64,000 nucleotides of DNA from Watersipora subatra (taxonomy: Eukaryota > Bryozoa > Gymnolaemata > Cheilostomatida > Watersiporidae): contig NC_088716.1 of assembly GCF_963576615.1 (NCBI RefSeq), forward strand, positions 62,980,728-63,044,727, given 5' to 3'. The position numbers were made by a program, and so were the translations under genes. This document shows, piece after piece, positions 41,601-56,600 of the stretch. The notes below the pieces were generated by a model. The model was given only the letters and a program-made list of their open reading frames with translations. It ran no database searches and was not told where the DNA came from. The first letter of the stretch is position 1; every line of letters starts with the position of its first letter.

Positions 41601-44600
41601 TTATCAGTGTACAACATACTGTAGTGAGATCTATGAAGAATAATCACTTGACTTTTTTGATGTTCTCACTAGGTGAACACCGGGGAACAACCTTTTTACA
41701 AGTGTTTGTGTTCTCATTAGCTGAACGCCAGGGAACAACCTTTTTACAAGTGTCTGTGTTTCCATCAGCTGATCACAAAGTGACAACCTGTTTACAAGTG
41801 TTTTTTTTCTCAAAACCTATTGTTTGTATTTTATATGCACAGCTAATCAGCACATGTTTAGCATCCGAACAAATGCACATATGTGTACATACATACATGC
41901 ATACCGACATTTGTACATATGTGTACATACATACATATATACAGACATTTGTACATATGTGTACATACATACACGCATATATACAGACATTTGTACATAT
42001 GTGTACATACATGCAGACATATATATATATACGTACTTAAATATACGAGTGTATACATATGTGTGTACGTATATATATATCTATATACATATCGATATAT
42101 ATATTTCTCAAAGTTTGTCCGTTCGTTTGGATATCTGTCCATCTGTTTGGCTATAGCTATTTAAATCTTAGATATTAATGTTTCACATCCTGCTGGACGC
42201 GAACTCACGGCAATTGCAATTGGTAATCTGGTAATCTAATTGTCTATCTACGAGTTCACCAAATAATCTTACGATTCATAGTTTTTGCTATATGCTCTAT
42301 ACACCCTTTTCTCGATTGCACCCACTCACCCATTAATCAAAATTCTATTAATCTATGAAACACGATAGAGTTTCATAGAGTTATTAATTTAAACTCTATT
42401 AACTCTATGAAACATGATGCTTTTTCGGCTTTTCATGAACTTCTATTTACGGTATTTCGTAAGGTTCAATTGAATACTCGGTAAATGCCAATACTTTTCA
42501 CGCGGACAATTATATTATCTCGAGTAGGAATGGCCTCTACATTCTCTCTCCATTCGGTCAGACAAAGACAGTCCAATATATCATTTTCACATTTGTACCA
42601 GTATCAAGAAGTACCAGTTCAAAGTTGTATTCAAAGTTGTGATGGATATCTTCTGCTGAAACAGTATCCTTTTTTGTATACACTTTTATGCAACTAATTG
42701 TTATTATTAATTCAACCTATTTTGAATTTTTAATTTGTTTTTTAGTTCATATTAATTGTATCATTACCGAATCATCCTTTATTGTAATCGTAGCAAAACA
42801 GACTTAATTTAGCTATTCCTTGCTAATTATTTCACATTTACATTTAAACATTTTTATAGTGGTTTTATTTTGTTTCTTAATTTATTTGACCCGCACAAAC
42901 CATTTTCTACATGATATGAAGTTTGAAAGCTACAAAGTTGTTTGACAAAGTTTGAAAACCCATGCGGTTGTTTTATTTTTTTTTTCCTAATCTATTTAAA
43001 CTGCACAAAAACACTTTTTCATGATATGAAGTTAAAAAGTTAGAATGGCAAATGTTTTATATGTTAAATAAAAATAAGGTTTTTTGCAAATACTTTTATT
43101 ACCCGGGCAACACCGGACATTTACCTGGTATACATACATATGTAATTATGTACATATACGTGTATATACCGACATATATTATACATACATGTATACGGTT
43201 ATCTATATATACATACATACATATTTACACATATATGCGTACATACGAATATAATGTATATACATATGTATTCATATGTAAACACATATATATACACATA
43301 CATATATTTACATACATATATACATGCATATATACATACCCACATATATACACACGTAGTACAGTACATGTGTATACAATTTTTTTTCTAACATGCCACA
43401 AAAAATTAAGCTTCAAGTGTTCTAAGTAATCACTGCAGTAGTTGCTGCCACTTCTGTCACATTTACATCTTGTTTTATGCTAGGAGATTGAAGAGGAGAT
43501 TGCTCGACGGCAAGTGGAGATGAATGCATTAAATGAACAGGCCGAAGAGCTCACGGAATATGACACGCCACCCATAGAGCAGCACTTGCTGCAACTCAAT
43601 CAGCGGTGGGTCGGTATCAGATCCCAAGTCGCTAACTTTAAACCCTCCAACGGTGTAACTCCTCATAGAAATGGTACAGCATCTACCTCATTGGAATTGT
43701 CTCCCCCTACAAAGCAAAAATATGAATACGCTGTTATAAACAAAAATCGGAAAAATTTGACTCACAAAGTAGTTACTGTCGAACCAGTTGAGCAATCAAC
43801 GAATAATTTAAAACAGGAAATGTCCCTGGAGTTGCCTACTCTTGAGAAGTCAACAAATAACAATGTACTGTTCGTTGCCTCACCAATGGGTGATAGCCTG
43901 GCTTCAGCGTCAAATCCCTCACTTTCTCCAGAGGAAATGACAGTATCTCTTGCAAGCAAACGTTATATTGTGGAGACTAACTTGGATGAAACAGTGGATA
44001 CAGGTAGTTCAGATCTGATTAGCGCGTCTCAAACGACAGCATTTTCCGACAGCGTATCGGATGATGAAGAAAAGCTAGATGACTACAGGAAATTGCTGTC
44101 TAGAGTGGGAATTCTTCAACAACAGTTAAAGACGAGTGGAATAGATATCGACCAGTTTGCGCATGTCAACTTCTCCTCTTCTCAGGAACTCCTCGCAGTG
44201 AGTAACTTAAATTTTTAGTCATAGGAACTTCATCATCAGACAAATGATGTATTCCGATTCACTCAAGGTTTCTACTGTTCGAGTTGTCTTCCTTGTACGC
44301 TTTAGCTATCATCTGGCTCAGCATAAAGCTCATAATTGGTTTGTGACAGTTATCAAGCACCTACTTGATTTGGTGAGGTCAATATATATATATATATATA
44401 TATATACAGTCAAACATGGATAACTCGTCCACGGATAGCTCGAACACATGGTTAATTCGAACATTTCTTTTGGTCCGTTCCCACGTAATGATAAATTGCT
44501 ATAGATAACTCGAACTCAACACTGTTAATTCGAACTGTTTTTTTGCCCAACGGCTACCGAAACGGTTGTTATCGCTTTAGAAAATCACTTTATTCAAAGC

Positions 44601-47600
44601 CATAGAGGTAAACTTCATCTTTCCGTAATTCATAAGCGTCGTTATTACCACCATCGGCAAAATATTTTTGTCAACGACTTTTCTAAAAGTTTGGTGAAAT
44701 TTGATTTATACTGCGATACGATGAATAGCACGGGCTAGCCGGGTCACGCGCGCGAGGATTTCCGCCACGCACATACAAAACAAAAATCGCATGTTGTTTT
44801 GTATGTGCGTGGCGAAAATCATTGAGTGCGTGACTCGGCTAGCCCGTGATGAATAGTTTTCCGACGTTGATTCCGTGTTGAATCAACGTCGGAATGTTGA
44901 ATGTTTAAAACGTCTTTAGAATGTTGTAATTAAACGTATACGTTGTCTGAGCTACAAAAAACTATTCATCGTTTGACCTAAACACAGAATACGTGTGTAC
45001 ATTCAATAAGTATCTATTAAAAAAGCGTGAGTGATATAGAATGGACCGTAAAACCTCGTAAAACTTTTAATTGAACTGCCTTGGAGTGTTGCTCTTAACG
45101 AATCTCAGGTAAAGTAAGGTAATCTGCTTAAATTTCAAGAAAAAACGGCAAAATTGATCGTGGGTAAAACCCCAAAAGAAAAAAATGTCTTTTGTTTTGA
45201 GCATTTCAACAACGATCAAGTTTTGCCAATGTCAATCTGAAAAACGTCCTGGTAATAACATCACCTCAAACAACAAACCAATCTCAAGTGATAGAAAAAT
45301 CTCTATACTTTTTCATGAAAACGTTTTAAACTTTACATTAGAAGCATTTAATTTGAAACAAGCCATTTGTGCTTTTGATTTATATTGTAGTTTGTATATG
45401 TACATGTATCTACTAATAAATAAGTAAATATATGGACTTGTGACAGTGCTCTGATAACTTGAACGCTCTGATAATTCGAACACTTTTGCTCGGTCCCGTG
45501 AAGTTCGAGTTATCCATGTTTGACTGATATATATATATATATATATATATTGACCTCAGAGAGAAATCACTAGTTAAAGGTGACTAACTAGAGGTCATTA
45601 ACTAGAGGTCACTCAAGAGAGGGCACTAGCTCATTGTCACTAACTAGAGGTCACTAGTTAGAGGTCAATAGCTAGAGGTCATTAGCTAGAGGTCATTAAA
45701 TAGGGATCACAAAATAGAGAGTCACTTATTAGAGGTCATTAGCTAGAGGTCACTAGCTAGAGGTCACTAACTCAAGGTCACTAGCTAGAGGTCACTATAG
45801 AGGTCACTAACTAGAGGTCACTAGCTAGAGGCCACTATAAAGGTCACTAACTAGAGGTCACTAGCTAGATGCCACTAACTGAAGGTCACTAACTAAAGTT
45901 CACTAACTAGATATTGCTAAATGAAAGCCACTAACTAGGTCCACTAGCTAAAGGTCACTAGCTAGAGATCACTAGCTAGAGGTCACTAGTTAGAGGCCAA
46001 TAGCTGGAGGTCACTAGACAAAGGTCACTTGTTAGTGATATGTAAAGGACATAATATTGTTCCTATAATAAAGGTCAGACCCTGCCTTAGCTTTTTTATT
46101 GTAATAACAATATTGTTATTTTAGCTCATTTTAATCTACCCAAAAGTTTGGTTTTCTGATCAAAATTACAAACAAAAATGCTAGCTGTTGTCCACATAAC
46201 TGCTTTATAGACTCGTGAGCAGCAGCCGTCCATTTTGCTTTTCTCACATGAAGTGACCCACTATTAGTGGCTCCCTTTTAGGTGGCTTAAAAGCTTGTAT
46301 GTTGTCAAATGACCTGCTCAATGACCCTTGTCACTCTCGTTCACCACCAAATAATTTAAGGAACAACAATAGCAATTTAATGATTCACCAATCGTTCAAT
46401 CATCTATCTGGAGCTCCTAATTCTATATCAGTCTATATCAGTCTAAATCATTCTATATCACTCTATATCTGTTTATATCACTCTATATCACTGTATATCA
46501 CTCTATATCAGTCTATATCACTCTATATCAGTCTATATCACTTTATATCAGTCTATATCACTTTATATCAGTCTATATCACTCTATATCACTCTATATCA
46601 GTCTATATAAGTCTATATCACTCTATATCACTCTATATCAGTCTATATCACTCTATATTAGTCTATATCACTCTATATCTGTCTATATCACTCTATATCA
46701 GTTTATATCAGTCTATATCACTCTATATCTGTCTATATCAGTCTATACCAGTCTATATCACTCTATATCACTCTAAATCACTCTATATCTGTCTATATCA
46801 CTCTATATCAGTTTATATCACTCTATATCTGTCTATATCACTCTATATCAGTCTATACCAGTCTATATCACTCTATATCAGTCTATATCACTCTATATCG
46901 TATTCATTATTGTCTTCTCACCTACTTACTCTATACTGATGTGTGAATAGCCTTGCACAACACAAATAGCATCATCGCCTATTTGCTCTACATATCCTGG
47001 TGTGTATAACCTTGTAAAAGCTTCTATAAGTGGTCCTGTCCTCGCCAAATGCTTGTTTTTATCTTCACATCAGCATACTGAAACCAGACAGTATTCCGAT
47101 TTTCACATCTACAGTGTATGTTCACCAGTTGGCTGTTGCCATGCCATTGATTTACCATGTTTCACTCAAATTCATCAGATCTCAATTTGTCTTGCATCAG
47201 TATTTACTATTTAGAGCGTATTTGGTCTCTCTAATACTATTACTGCAGTGATGGAGGTGAGCATTGCCAAGCACCTAAATACATAGGACTCGTATTGAGT
47301 AGTAAGAGCTACCTATATATCATACATATACATGTATCTATAACTAACTATAAGACCCACTCATCTATTTATAACTCACTAAAATCCCTCTCATCTATTT
47401 ATAACTAACTATAAGACCCTCTCTTCTGTCTAACTATAACTAACTATAAGACCCTCTCACCTATCTATAACTAACTATAAGACCACTCATCTATCTATAA
47501 CCAACTATAAGACCCTCTCATCTATTTATAACTAACTATAAGACCCTCTCACCTGTCTATAACTAACTATAAGACCCACTCATCTATCTATAACCAACTA

Positions 47601-50600
47601 TAAGACCCTCTCACCTATCTATAACCAACTATAAGACCCAGTCATCTATATATAACTAACTATAAGACCCACTCATCTATTTACAACTAACTTTAAGACC
47701 CTCTCATCTATTTATAACTAACTATAAGACCCTCTCACCTGTCTATAACTAACTATAAGACCCACTCACCTATCTATAACTAACTATAAGACCCTCTCAC
47801 CTGTCTATAACTAACTATAAGACCCTCTCATCTATTTATAACTAACTATAAGACCCTCTCACCTGTCTATAACTAACTATAAGACCCTCTTATCTATTTA
47901 TAACTAACTAGAAGTGCTACTAGGCAGTCTTGAACTGTTATTAAAACACTCTTCAGCTGCCTGTTTACAAGCAAGATTATTAACAAGAAGCTGTTGATGT
48001 CCGCAGCGGGGGAGCATGCCCGTGTTTGTTTTGTTCGACTAGAAATACTTGTAGAGTGAGATAACCTCAGCCAATAAAGATAAGATAGCCTAGCGCTTGT
48101 CTTGTTTTATGTTGTATCTGTGTGGAAAGCGCTTGTTGTTGATTGTTCAGAGAAGAAACAAGTGTCTGGAGTACCATCAGAAAATACTATGTCCTTGAGG
48201 TGTGCCAGCACACATTTCCAATAGCATTGGTGAAGGCATCTGTTCTATAACCCTTTGCTGTACCCTATAAGTATACACAAGAATACATATATAGGATATA
48301 AATTCTTATAATCTTATTTGTTACTTTTATGTTTAGCTGTGACTATAAAGCTGTCATGCTTCTGGTTATCAGGCAGTGTGCGTGTCAATACAAGCCCTTG
48401 AGAAAGACATTGAGCAAACGGAGAGAAAATATGAACACAGCTCGGATTTGACTGGCCAATCAGAGAAGCTTCAGGCAGCATGGAAAAACCTAAATGCTTT
48501 GTTTAACCTTTTAAAGAGGTAAGTCATAAATACATTGATAGTTGATTCAGTGAACAATAACATCTTTTACCGAGGTAAGTCATAGATACATTGATATCTA
48601 GTTCAGTGAGTAATGACACCTTTTACAGAGGTAAGTCATAGATACATTGATATCTGGTTCAGTGAGTAATGACACCTTTTAAAGAGGTAAGTCATAGATA
48701 CATGGATAGCTGGTTCGGTGAGTAAGGACACCTTTTACAGAGGTAAGTCATAGATACATCGATGGCTCATCAAGTACATACTAGTAATCTCAACTCGGCT
48801 CTCATCACTGTATCATCTTCCCAAACTAATATCATTTTTGGCTTCAGCTCTAACGCTGGGCAGCTTAGCCTTTCCTCTCAACCAGCCAGTAAGCATCAAA
48901 TAACTCATCAAGTAAATACTGCTTTTAAAACCTGCAGTTTCCCTAGCGTTTAGCCTAGCCGCTCGATAACATAGGATAGGATTTCTATTAAAATTTGTGC
49001 AGTCGCAAACATTGAAACGATTAGTTTATTAAACACTTTTTATTTTATGTTTGTAAATCATTTTATTAGGGGTTTACAGTTCCATATAGCAGGAAATATT
49101 TTATTAGGGGTTTACAGTTCCATATAGCAGGAAATATTGAGCTAGTATTCTGTTGAGACATTTATTTTGTTAGCAAAGCCAGATGGTATGTTCAGTGTTT
49201 GTGTCGGCGTTGCCTCATCACACTCATATACTACAAAAAAACTAATGGCTGCGCATGATTGTTACTAAAGATTTCAATATATACGCATTTATTCGTTTTA
49301 TTTCAAAATAAACTTTTCTGTTACTTTAATCATGAGTGGGATTTTGAAGAAATAAAAGTGCTCAATTCTGTTAAGAGTTTTAACCAACTAGAGAGACTAC
49401 ATAGAAAAAGAAAGATTCTACAGCTTGCCATTAGGATTATCTCAAAGAGCAAAGGTTGACAACTCCAACCTAAATAAATAATTTGCTTGCTATCTATCCG
49501 TCATGTGAATGCATTTGTAATATAGTTGGAGTGTATTTGAAATTTGTATTAGTTTCAATGCCAAAATGTTAATATAGAAATTTATATCACTATAATTATA
49601 GGTGTGCAGGAATTTATTTTTAGAGTTGTCCTTCTCTTTTCATTTAAACTTCACATTCTTGAAACACCGATGTGTCGCATATATATGTCTATTACACATA
49701 TTAACTACCTGCAATGCTCTTATATCATTTGCATGACTAATATAGGTAATTTGGACTTGTAGCAATTTTGAAGAGACAAACAAACTATGGACTGATTTTC
49801 ACTCCCTCCTCAAGATCATTACTGCCTGGCTAACCAAGACAGAGAAGATACTGAAGAGGACACGGGACAAGGCTGGAGAGCTACTCCTTGAACAGGCACG
49901 CATTGTGCAAAAGGTTAGTAATGGCTAGTCATTCAGTTTCCAGTTTAGTAATTGTGACTTCATTTGTCTCTGTACACCTATGTACTCTTTCTAATTATGG
50001 TTATTTCCTAGGACCTTGAAGAAGGGATGTCGCAAAATCAGTCTGTCATACACAACCTCGCAAGGACAGCCATTCCATTGGCTAGTAAACTCACTCCGTT
50101 GGATGCTGAGCGAATCACAGACAAAGTGTCAAAAGTGACCGGCAGGTGGAAGAATGTAACCGTCGAGATAAGATGTCGCAAACCAAGGTAACGAGCTTCA
50201 ACTGTTCAGAGGAAATGATCTGTAGCCGCTTCGTAATTATACTGGTCAAATGCTAGCAGTGAAGGCTTATATGAACTGGAAAATATTTTATCATTGAATA
50301 ATTTTTAACTTGGACCAGTTAACTGTGTGATATCCATGTGTACGAGAATCTTTCAGTGTTTACCCTCGATCAGTCTTATATGTCTAATAGTATCCTTTTT
50401 CCCGCAGTATTTGCATGGTCAGCCCGACCAGCAGTTCTCATTGGCTCACCGCCCTAGAGCTATATCAGAGGTACTAACATCATATAACCCTGACACTCGC
50501 GTGTCAGGCTTGCAAGTCTGATGCACGCTCATACGTCTCTTCACATCACACTTGATTTGCTCTCAGGCTAGATTCTCTTGTGATTCACTCACGATTCACT

Positions 50601-53600
50601 CATCTCGGGATTATGGATTAAATTAGCTCTTCCTCTCTCTCTCTCAGCTGCTTTCACTTCTGCTCATTCTACGAGCGTTTTTAGCAGCTATACGTTCCAC
50701 CGTAAACTCATAATGGTTTGGTTTGTTTGCCATTGTCTACTCAGCCACCTAGAGCTACACGCTCAGTACATTTTATCTATAAGACAGGACGGTTTTATTT
50801 TTTATTTATATTCTATATTTAATTTTTTCAATTTTTTACTTTATATTTTATTCGAAACTCTAGCCCTACTACAGACAGATAGATGAACAGACATTCCTTT
50901 TATTACTGTATAGATTCTTGTACAGTAGACACTTCTACAACATAAATACAGTAGACACTCCCACAACATAAATACAGTAGACACTCCTACAACATAAATA
51001 ATTTGTCCCAAGAATGTTTACATTATAAGTATTTTTCGTTATACAAAGCGTAAAGTACAGTGCACTCTCAGGATATGTTTTTGATCCATTCCAGGGTTGG
51101 CATCGTATGGTGAAAAAATCGTATGTAGGGGTATAGAAACCGTACTAATTATATAATGCAACATCCCCTGGTACAAATCATCAAAATTTTATACAAGTAC
51201 TGTACATATTAAAAATTAGTAACAAAATAGTATGTTAACCGGAGTAACTATTGTTACCTACAGTAACTTTAGTATATTTAGTGTTTATGATTTGCAATAA
51301 AATGTAACATTATTATGTACTGTAGGGAATTCTTACCGTCAAGACAGACATACGTAATATAAACTTTGAATTCATCTCAAATAAATTTACCTTACTAAAC
51401 ACGCACACTTAAACCATAACTGTCACGAACAACTTTTATCGTATTTACTAGGTAAATCAGACACGCTGATTCCGATTTTGTACTCAAAATAAAGATTAGT
51501 CCACTAACTTTCAGAGTAATGAAGGTTTTTTTACAGCGTTTTAATATCGGTCTCGAAAACAACACGACCGGCATAACAAGCTCCGCCCATAAATACGTGA
51601 CGTAACCTAACTTTTTAGGAACAGAAGGTACGTAGGGATGTTTATACCGATTTAGAATAATAGATATGGGTGTTTTAAAATCCATTAATATCTAAATTCA
51701 GCCTTAAAAATAATATCAGTCTTTTCTGAAAGGTAGATAAGCTATCTAGCATTGCATATTTTAAAAAGCGCGATAACAACGCTAGCTTGTGACAAAACCG
51801 CGCTTTTTGAGCTCATTTTTCTCAGCGTTCGGCCTGTTTAAACATTATGTAACAAACTACGAGCAATTTTAAATAGTTTATATACCGTTCATAAAAAACT
51901 GAAATTATTTTACAGGCTGTATTTAGATAATAATGGGTTTGAAGACACCCATCTCTATTATTCTAAATCGGACTAAACATTCCTAACTTCCGTTCCTGAA
52001 AAAGCTAGGTTTCGTCACATATTTATGGGCGGAGCTTGTTATGCCGATTGTGTTGTTTGCGAGACGGACATTGAAACACTTTAAAAAAGCCTTAATGACT
52101 TTGAAAGTTAGTGGACCAATCTTTATTTTGAGTACAAAATCGGAATCAGCGTGTCTGATTTACCTAGTAAATACAGTAAAAGTTGTACGCAACAGTTACG
52201 GTTTAAAGCTAAGGCTCTAGTATGTATTCACAACTATGTTACTGAATTTCAACTTTTTATCGCTAAAATTTTATCACTTATAAGTTTCAGTCTTTGTTTA
52301 CACTATCACTTTTAGCAGACCTGCTTAAAACACTTTTCAACCTAATTCGGCTGGAAAGCTTCAACGATGATGTTTTTTGTAAAATAATGGACTTTTGTTA
52401 GCAGGTTAAAAGAAGTTGTCTGATCTTCGAAGAGATTGCAACTCCAACATTGCTGTTAGTTTCAAAGAGAAGGTTTTACACACGAAAAGTGCTGGACTGA
52501 GAGAAATCAGTCATAGCATCTCTTTCAGGCATTGTGAAAATATTTTCAACAAGCAGCATTTTGGTGTCTTTGTTATTTTGACGTACGTAATAAACACCCC
52601 GACTGCCAAATTTGAACTCAGGCGAAAATTTTGTTCAATTCGTATGGTGAAAAACGATTTTTATGGTGAGGTAAAAAATCATCATGTTCCACTTTGTAAG
52701 GTGAAAAGTTGTATATCAGGGTAATCATATCCTGAGGGTGCGCTGTACATATAAATTGTCTAATCCATTTCAAGAAATTTTCAAACTCCGACCTTGGGCC
52801 ATACAAAAATAAAAAACTAGACTTAGCTTTTTAATTTGTGGGCTTGTACCATAACTGTAGTATTATGGGTTTGCATCGACAACTTTTCTCCTTTTTTGTA
52901 TCAGTTTCACTGGTTTTATAGTCTATGATTGTGGTAATTTTACATTAAGTTAAGTAGAGTGTACACCTTCAATGTCAATTTAAATCGACTTTTTTTCTTT
53001 GTCTCCACATTGTAAGTTCTATGCTACAAAGGGAAAAAACGAACAAATATTGCAATGTCTAAAATAAAATAAAACAAAAATATATCCCTGCTATAACAAG
53101 AGTGGTGTCTGTCTGTCCATCAGTCTGTCCGGAGTTAGAAGTCAGGATAAAATATTTCTTTAATTCAGACTCCAACTCATAACATTCAGTTTAGTAGACC
53201 GACACCCTAACATCTGCACCAATTGACTGCCTTTAGGTGTTTATGATTGTGTAGCTACTTCTTATCTCCGCTTTATCTTGACACCTGACAATCTCTCACG
53301 ACTCACTCTGGTCTACCAGGGTACTAGTATATATAATAAAGATATCCCTATGCGTCGTTATTCTCCCAAGTGTAATAAGAGAGAAAACGATATTTCAAGG
53401 CTAATTATGAAGCTCTCGTTATTCAAATCGAATTTGAGAACTTCCACTGATCTACCCTTTACGTTATGGGGAATTTCTCATGTAGTACGAAGCAATAACT
53501 TTTTCTACGTTAAGCGGAATTTGTGTAAAAAGAGGTTTACATTATCAGAGAATCTACTGTAATTCATAGAATATGTGCACTTTGTTGAAGTTGTGTTCTC

Positions 53601-56600
53601 TGTGTGAATGCCCCTTAAAAAGAGAAATAATGCATCCTCAACTGTCGAGTTTATAGCAAGTTTATGCCCTGCACTTTGTATTGTGCTCTATCGTTTATCT
53701 TTCTTGGCAAGTAAGGTCAAGGTCTATTACATACTGCGTCTCTAATAGACCTTTCCTTTTAACATAGGCCTAAGTGTTTTGTCGCACTTGCTCGAGTTCA
53801 TTGTCATTAGCGTCATATGGTTGACCTTTTACATGTTGCATATTATACTTCTCACCTTGCTATGTCCCACAGGTCCAGACTTCAAATGACTAGTGTTTTC
53901 ACCCCGCGTAAATAGTCAGTAGTGCCTTCACCCTTCTTAAATAGTCAGTAGTACCTTCTCCTTTCCTAAATAGTCAGTAGTGCCTTCTCCCTTCCTAAAT
54001 AGTCAGTAGTGCCTTCTCCCTTACTAAATAGTCAGTAGTGCCTTCTCTCTTCCTAAATAGTCAGTAGTGCCTTCTCCCTTCCTAAATAGTCAGTAGTGCC
54101 TTCTCTCTGCCTAAATAGTCAGTAGTACCTTCTCCTTTCCTAAATAGTCAGTAGTACCTTCTCTCTGCCTAAATAATCAGTAGTACCTTCTCCTTTCCTA
54201 AATAGTCAGTAGTACCTTCTCCCTTACTAAATAGTCAGTAGTACCTTCTCCCTTACTAAATAGTCAATAGTACCTTCTCCCTTACTAAATAATCAGTAGT
54301 ACCTTCTCCTTTCCTAAATAGTCAGCAGTGCCTTCTCCTTTCCTAAATAGTCAGTAGCACCTTCTCTCTGCCTAAATAGTCAGTAGCACCTTCTCTCTGC
54401 CTAAATAGTCAGTAGTACCTTCTCCCTTACTAAATAGTCAGTAGTACCTTCTCCCTGCCTAAATAGTCAGTAGTACCTTCTCTCTGCCTAAATAGTCAAT
54501 AGTACCTTCTCACTTCCTAAATAGTCAGTAGTACCTTCTCCCTTACTAAATAGTCAGTAGTGCCTTCTCCCTTACTAAATAGTCAGTAGTACCTTCTCTC
54601 TGCCTAAGTAATCAGTAGTACCTTCTCCATTACTAAATAGTCAGAAGTGCCTTCTCTCTGCCTAAATGGTCAGTAGTGCCTTCTCTCTTCCTAAATAGTC
54701 AGTAGTGCCTTCTCCCTTACTAAATAGTCAGTAGTGCCTTCTCTCTTCCTAAATAGTCAGTAGTGCCTTCTCCCTTCCTAAATAGTCAGTAGTGCCTTCT
54801 CTCTGCCTAAATAGTCAGTAGTACCTTCTCCCTTACTAAATAGTCAGTAGTGCCTTCTCCCTTACTAAATAGTCAGTAGTACCTTCTCCCTTACTAAATA
54901 GTCAGTAGTACCTTCTCCCTTACTAAATAGTCAGTAGTGCCTTCTCCCTTACTAAATAGTCAGTAGTACCTTCTCCCTTACTAAATAGTCAGTAGTACCT
55001 TCTCCCTTACTAAATAGTCAGTAGTACCTTCTCTCTGCCTAAATAGTCAGTAGTACCTTCTCCCTTACTAAATAGTCAGAAGTGCCTTCTCTCTGCCTAA
55101 ATGGTCAGTAGTACCTTCTCCCTTCCTAAATAGTCAGTAGTGCCTTCTCTCTTCCTAAATAGTCAGTAGTGCCTTCTCCCTTACTAAATAGTCAGTAGTA
55201 CCTTCTCTCTGCCTAAATAGTCAGTAGTACCTTCTCCCTTACTAAATAGTCAGAAGTGCCTTCTCTCTGCCTAAATGGTCAGTAGTGCCTTCACCCTTCC
55301 TAAATAGTCAGTAGTGCCTTCTCTCTTCCTAAATAGTCGGTAGTACCTTCTCTCTGCCTAAATAGTCAGTAGTACCTTCTCCCTTACTAAATAGTCAATA
55401 GTACCTTCTCCCTGCTTAAATAGTCAGTAGTACCTTCTTTCTGCCTAAATAGTCAGTAGTACCTTCTCACTTCCTAAATAGACAGTAGTGCCTTCTCACT
55501 TCCTAAATAGTCAGTAGTACCTTCTCCCTTACTAAATAGTCAATAGTACCTTCTCTCTGCCTAAATAGTCAGTAGTACCTTCTCCCTTCCTAAATAGTCA
55601 ATAGTACCTTCTCTCTGCCTAAATAGTCAATAGTACCTTCTCCCTTACTAAATAGTCAGTAGTGCCTTCTCCTTTCCTAAATAGTCAGTAGTGCCTTCAC
55701 CCTTCCTAAATAGTCAGTAGTGTCTTTAACCTGCCCAGACTGTCTGTAGTGCTTTTTACTTGTACAGAATTTCAACTTGTGCTTTCGACTTGCTCAGGTT
55801 GTCAGATTGGCTAAAAGCCTGAGAATAGATTTAGTCAAAGAGAATGGATTGAGGTGCTAGCCACGCGAGAAGTCTTTTTCTATGGTATTATTAGAGACCT
55901 TAGGCAGGTGATAATCTAATATCACCATAGTTATCTAAATAAGCGCATTATGCATTCCAACTTTTCTTCACGCTTGGCCTACGCTGAAAGGAGTCATTTA
56001 ATATCGGCGCCTCCTCTAGTACTCCGTTTTTATTTGGAAGCCTAAGGCTAAGTCACTGCTCATAAAATGTATGAAAATGAGAGATCACATTAAAGTGCTG
56101 TACGTTTGATCTTGCTATTCATCAGTAAGCGATGTTGAACAATGTTTAACTTGCGGCTAGTAGCGTCTCTCAGTCAGTTCATTGATTGTGGCTAGTTTTC
56201 TACTCACCAAACTTTCTCTACTCGATATTTCGAATACAAGTTTTTGTCTCAATGACTAGCAGCGCACCATTCTGGAAATATACATTTTATTCAAAGTCCT
56301 GCATTATTTGGGTGCGCAGAGCGAGGACCCGTATGCATGAGGGTGGCAAGGGGTGAGTAAATGCTTTGGTTGGCTCGGAGCTCAAGTTTCATGTGTTTTG
56401 AAAAAGTCCTAGAGTGTTGTTGTTAGCGTTTTATAGTTTTCTTACTCATGATGGGCGTCTCTCTTCCTGTTTGATTTATCCTTCAAGGTCTGGCTGTAAT
56501 GTGCGCATCACTTGACAATTAGCTAGCGAGATCTTGATGCAGTTTGTGAGGTCTGTCGAAGGGTAAGGTAGCTGCCATGTTTATTGCTGACTAGGGTTAT

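Noticed and set aside
47228-47255. Possible tiny first exon (atggag|gtgagc) before the R16 exon
   Set aside because: Phase would fit, but two codons and no upstream promoter sign are too little; could be chance.
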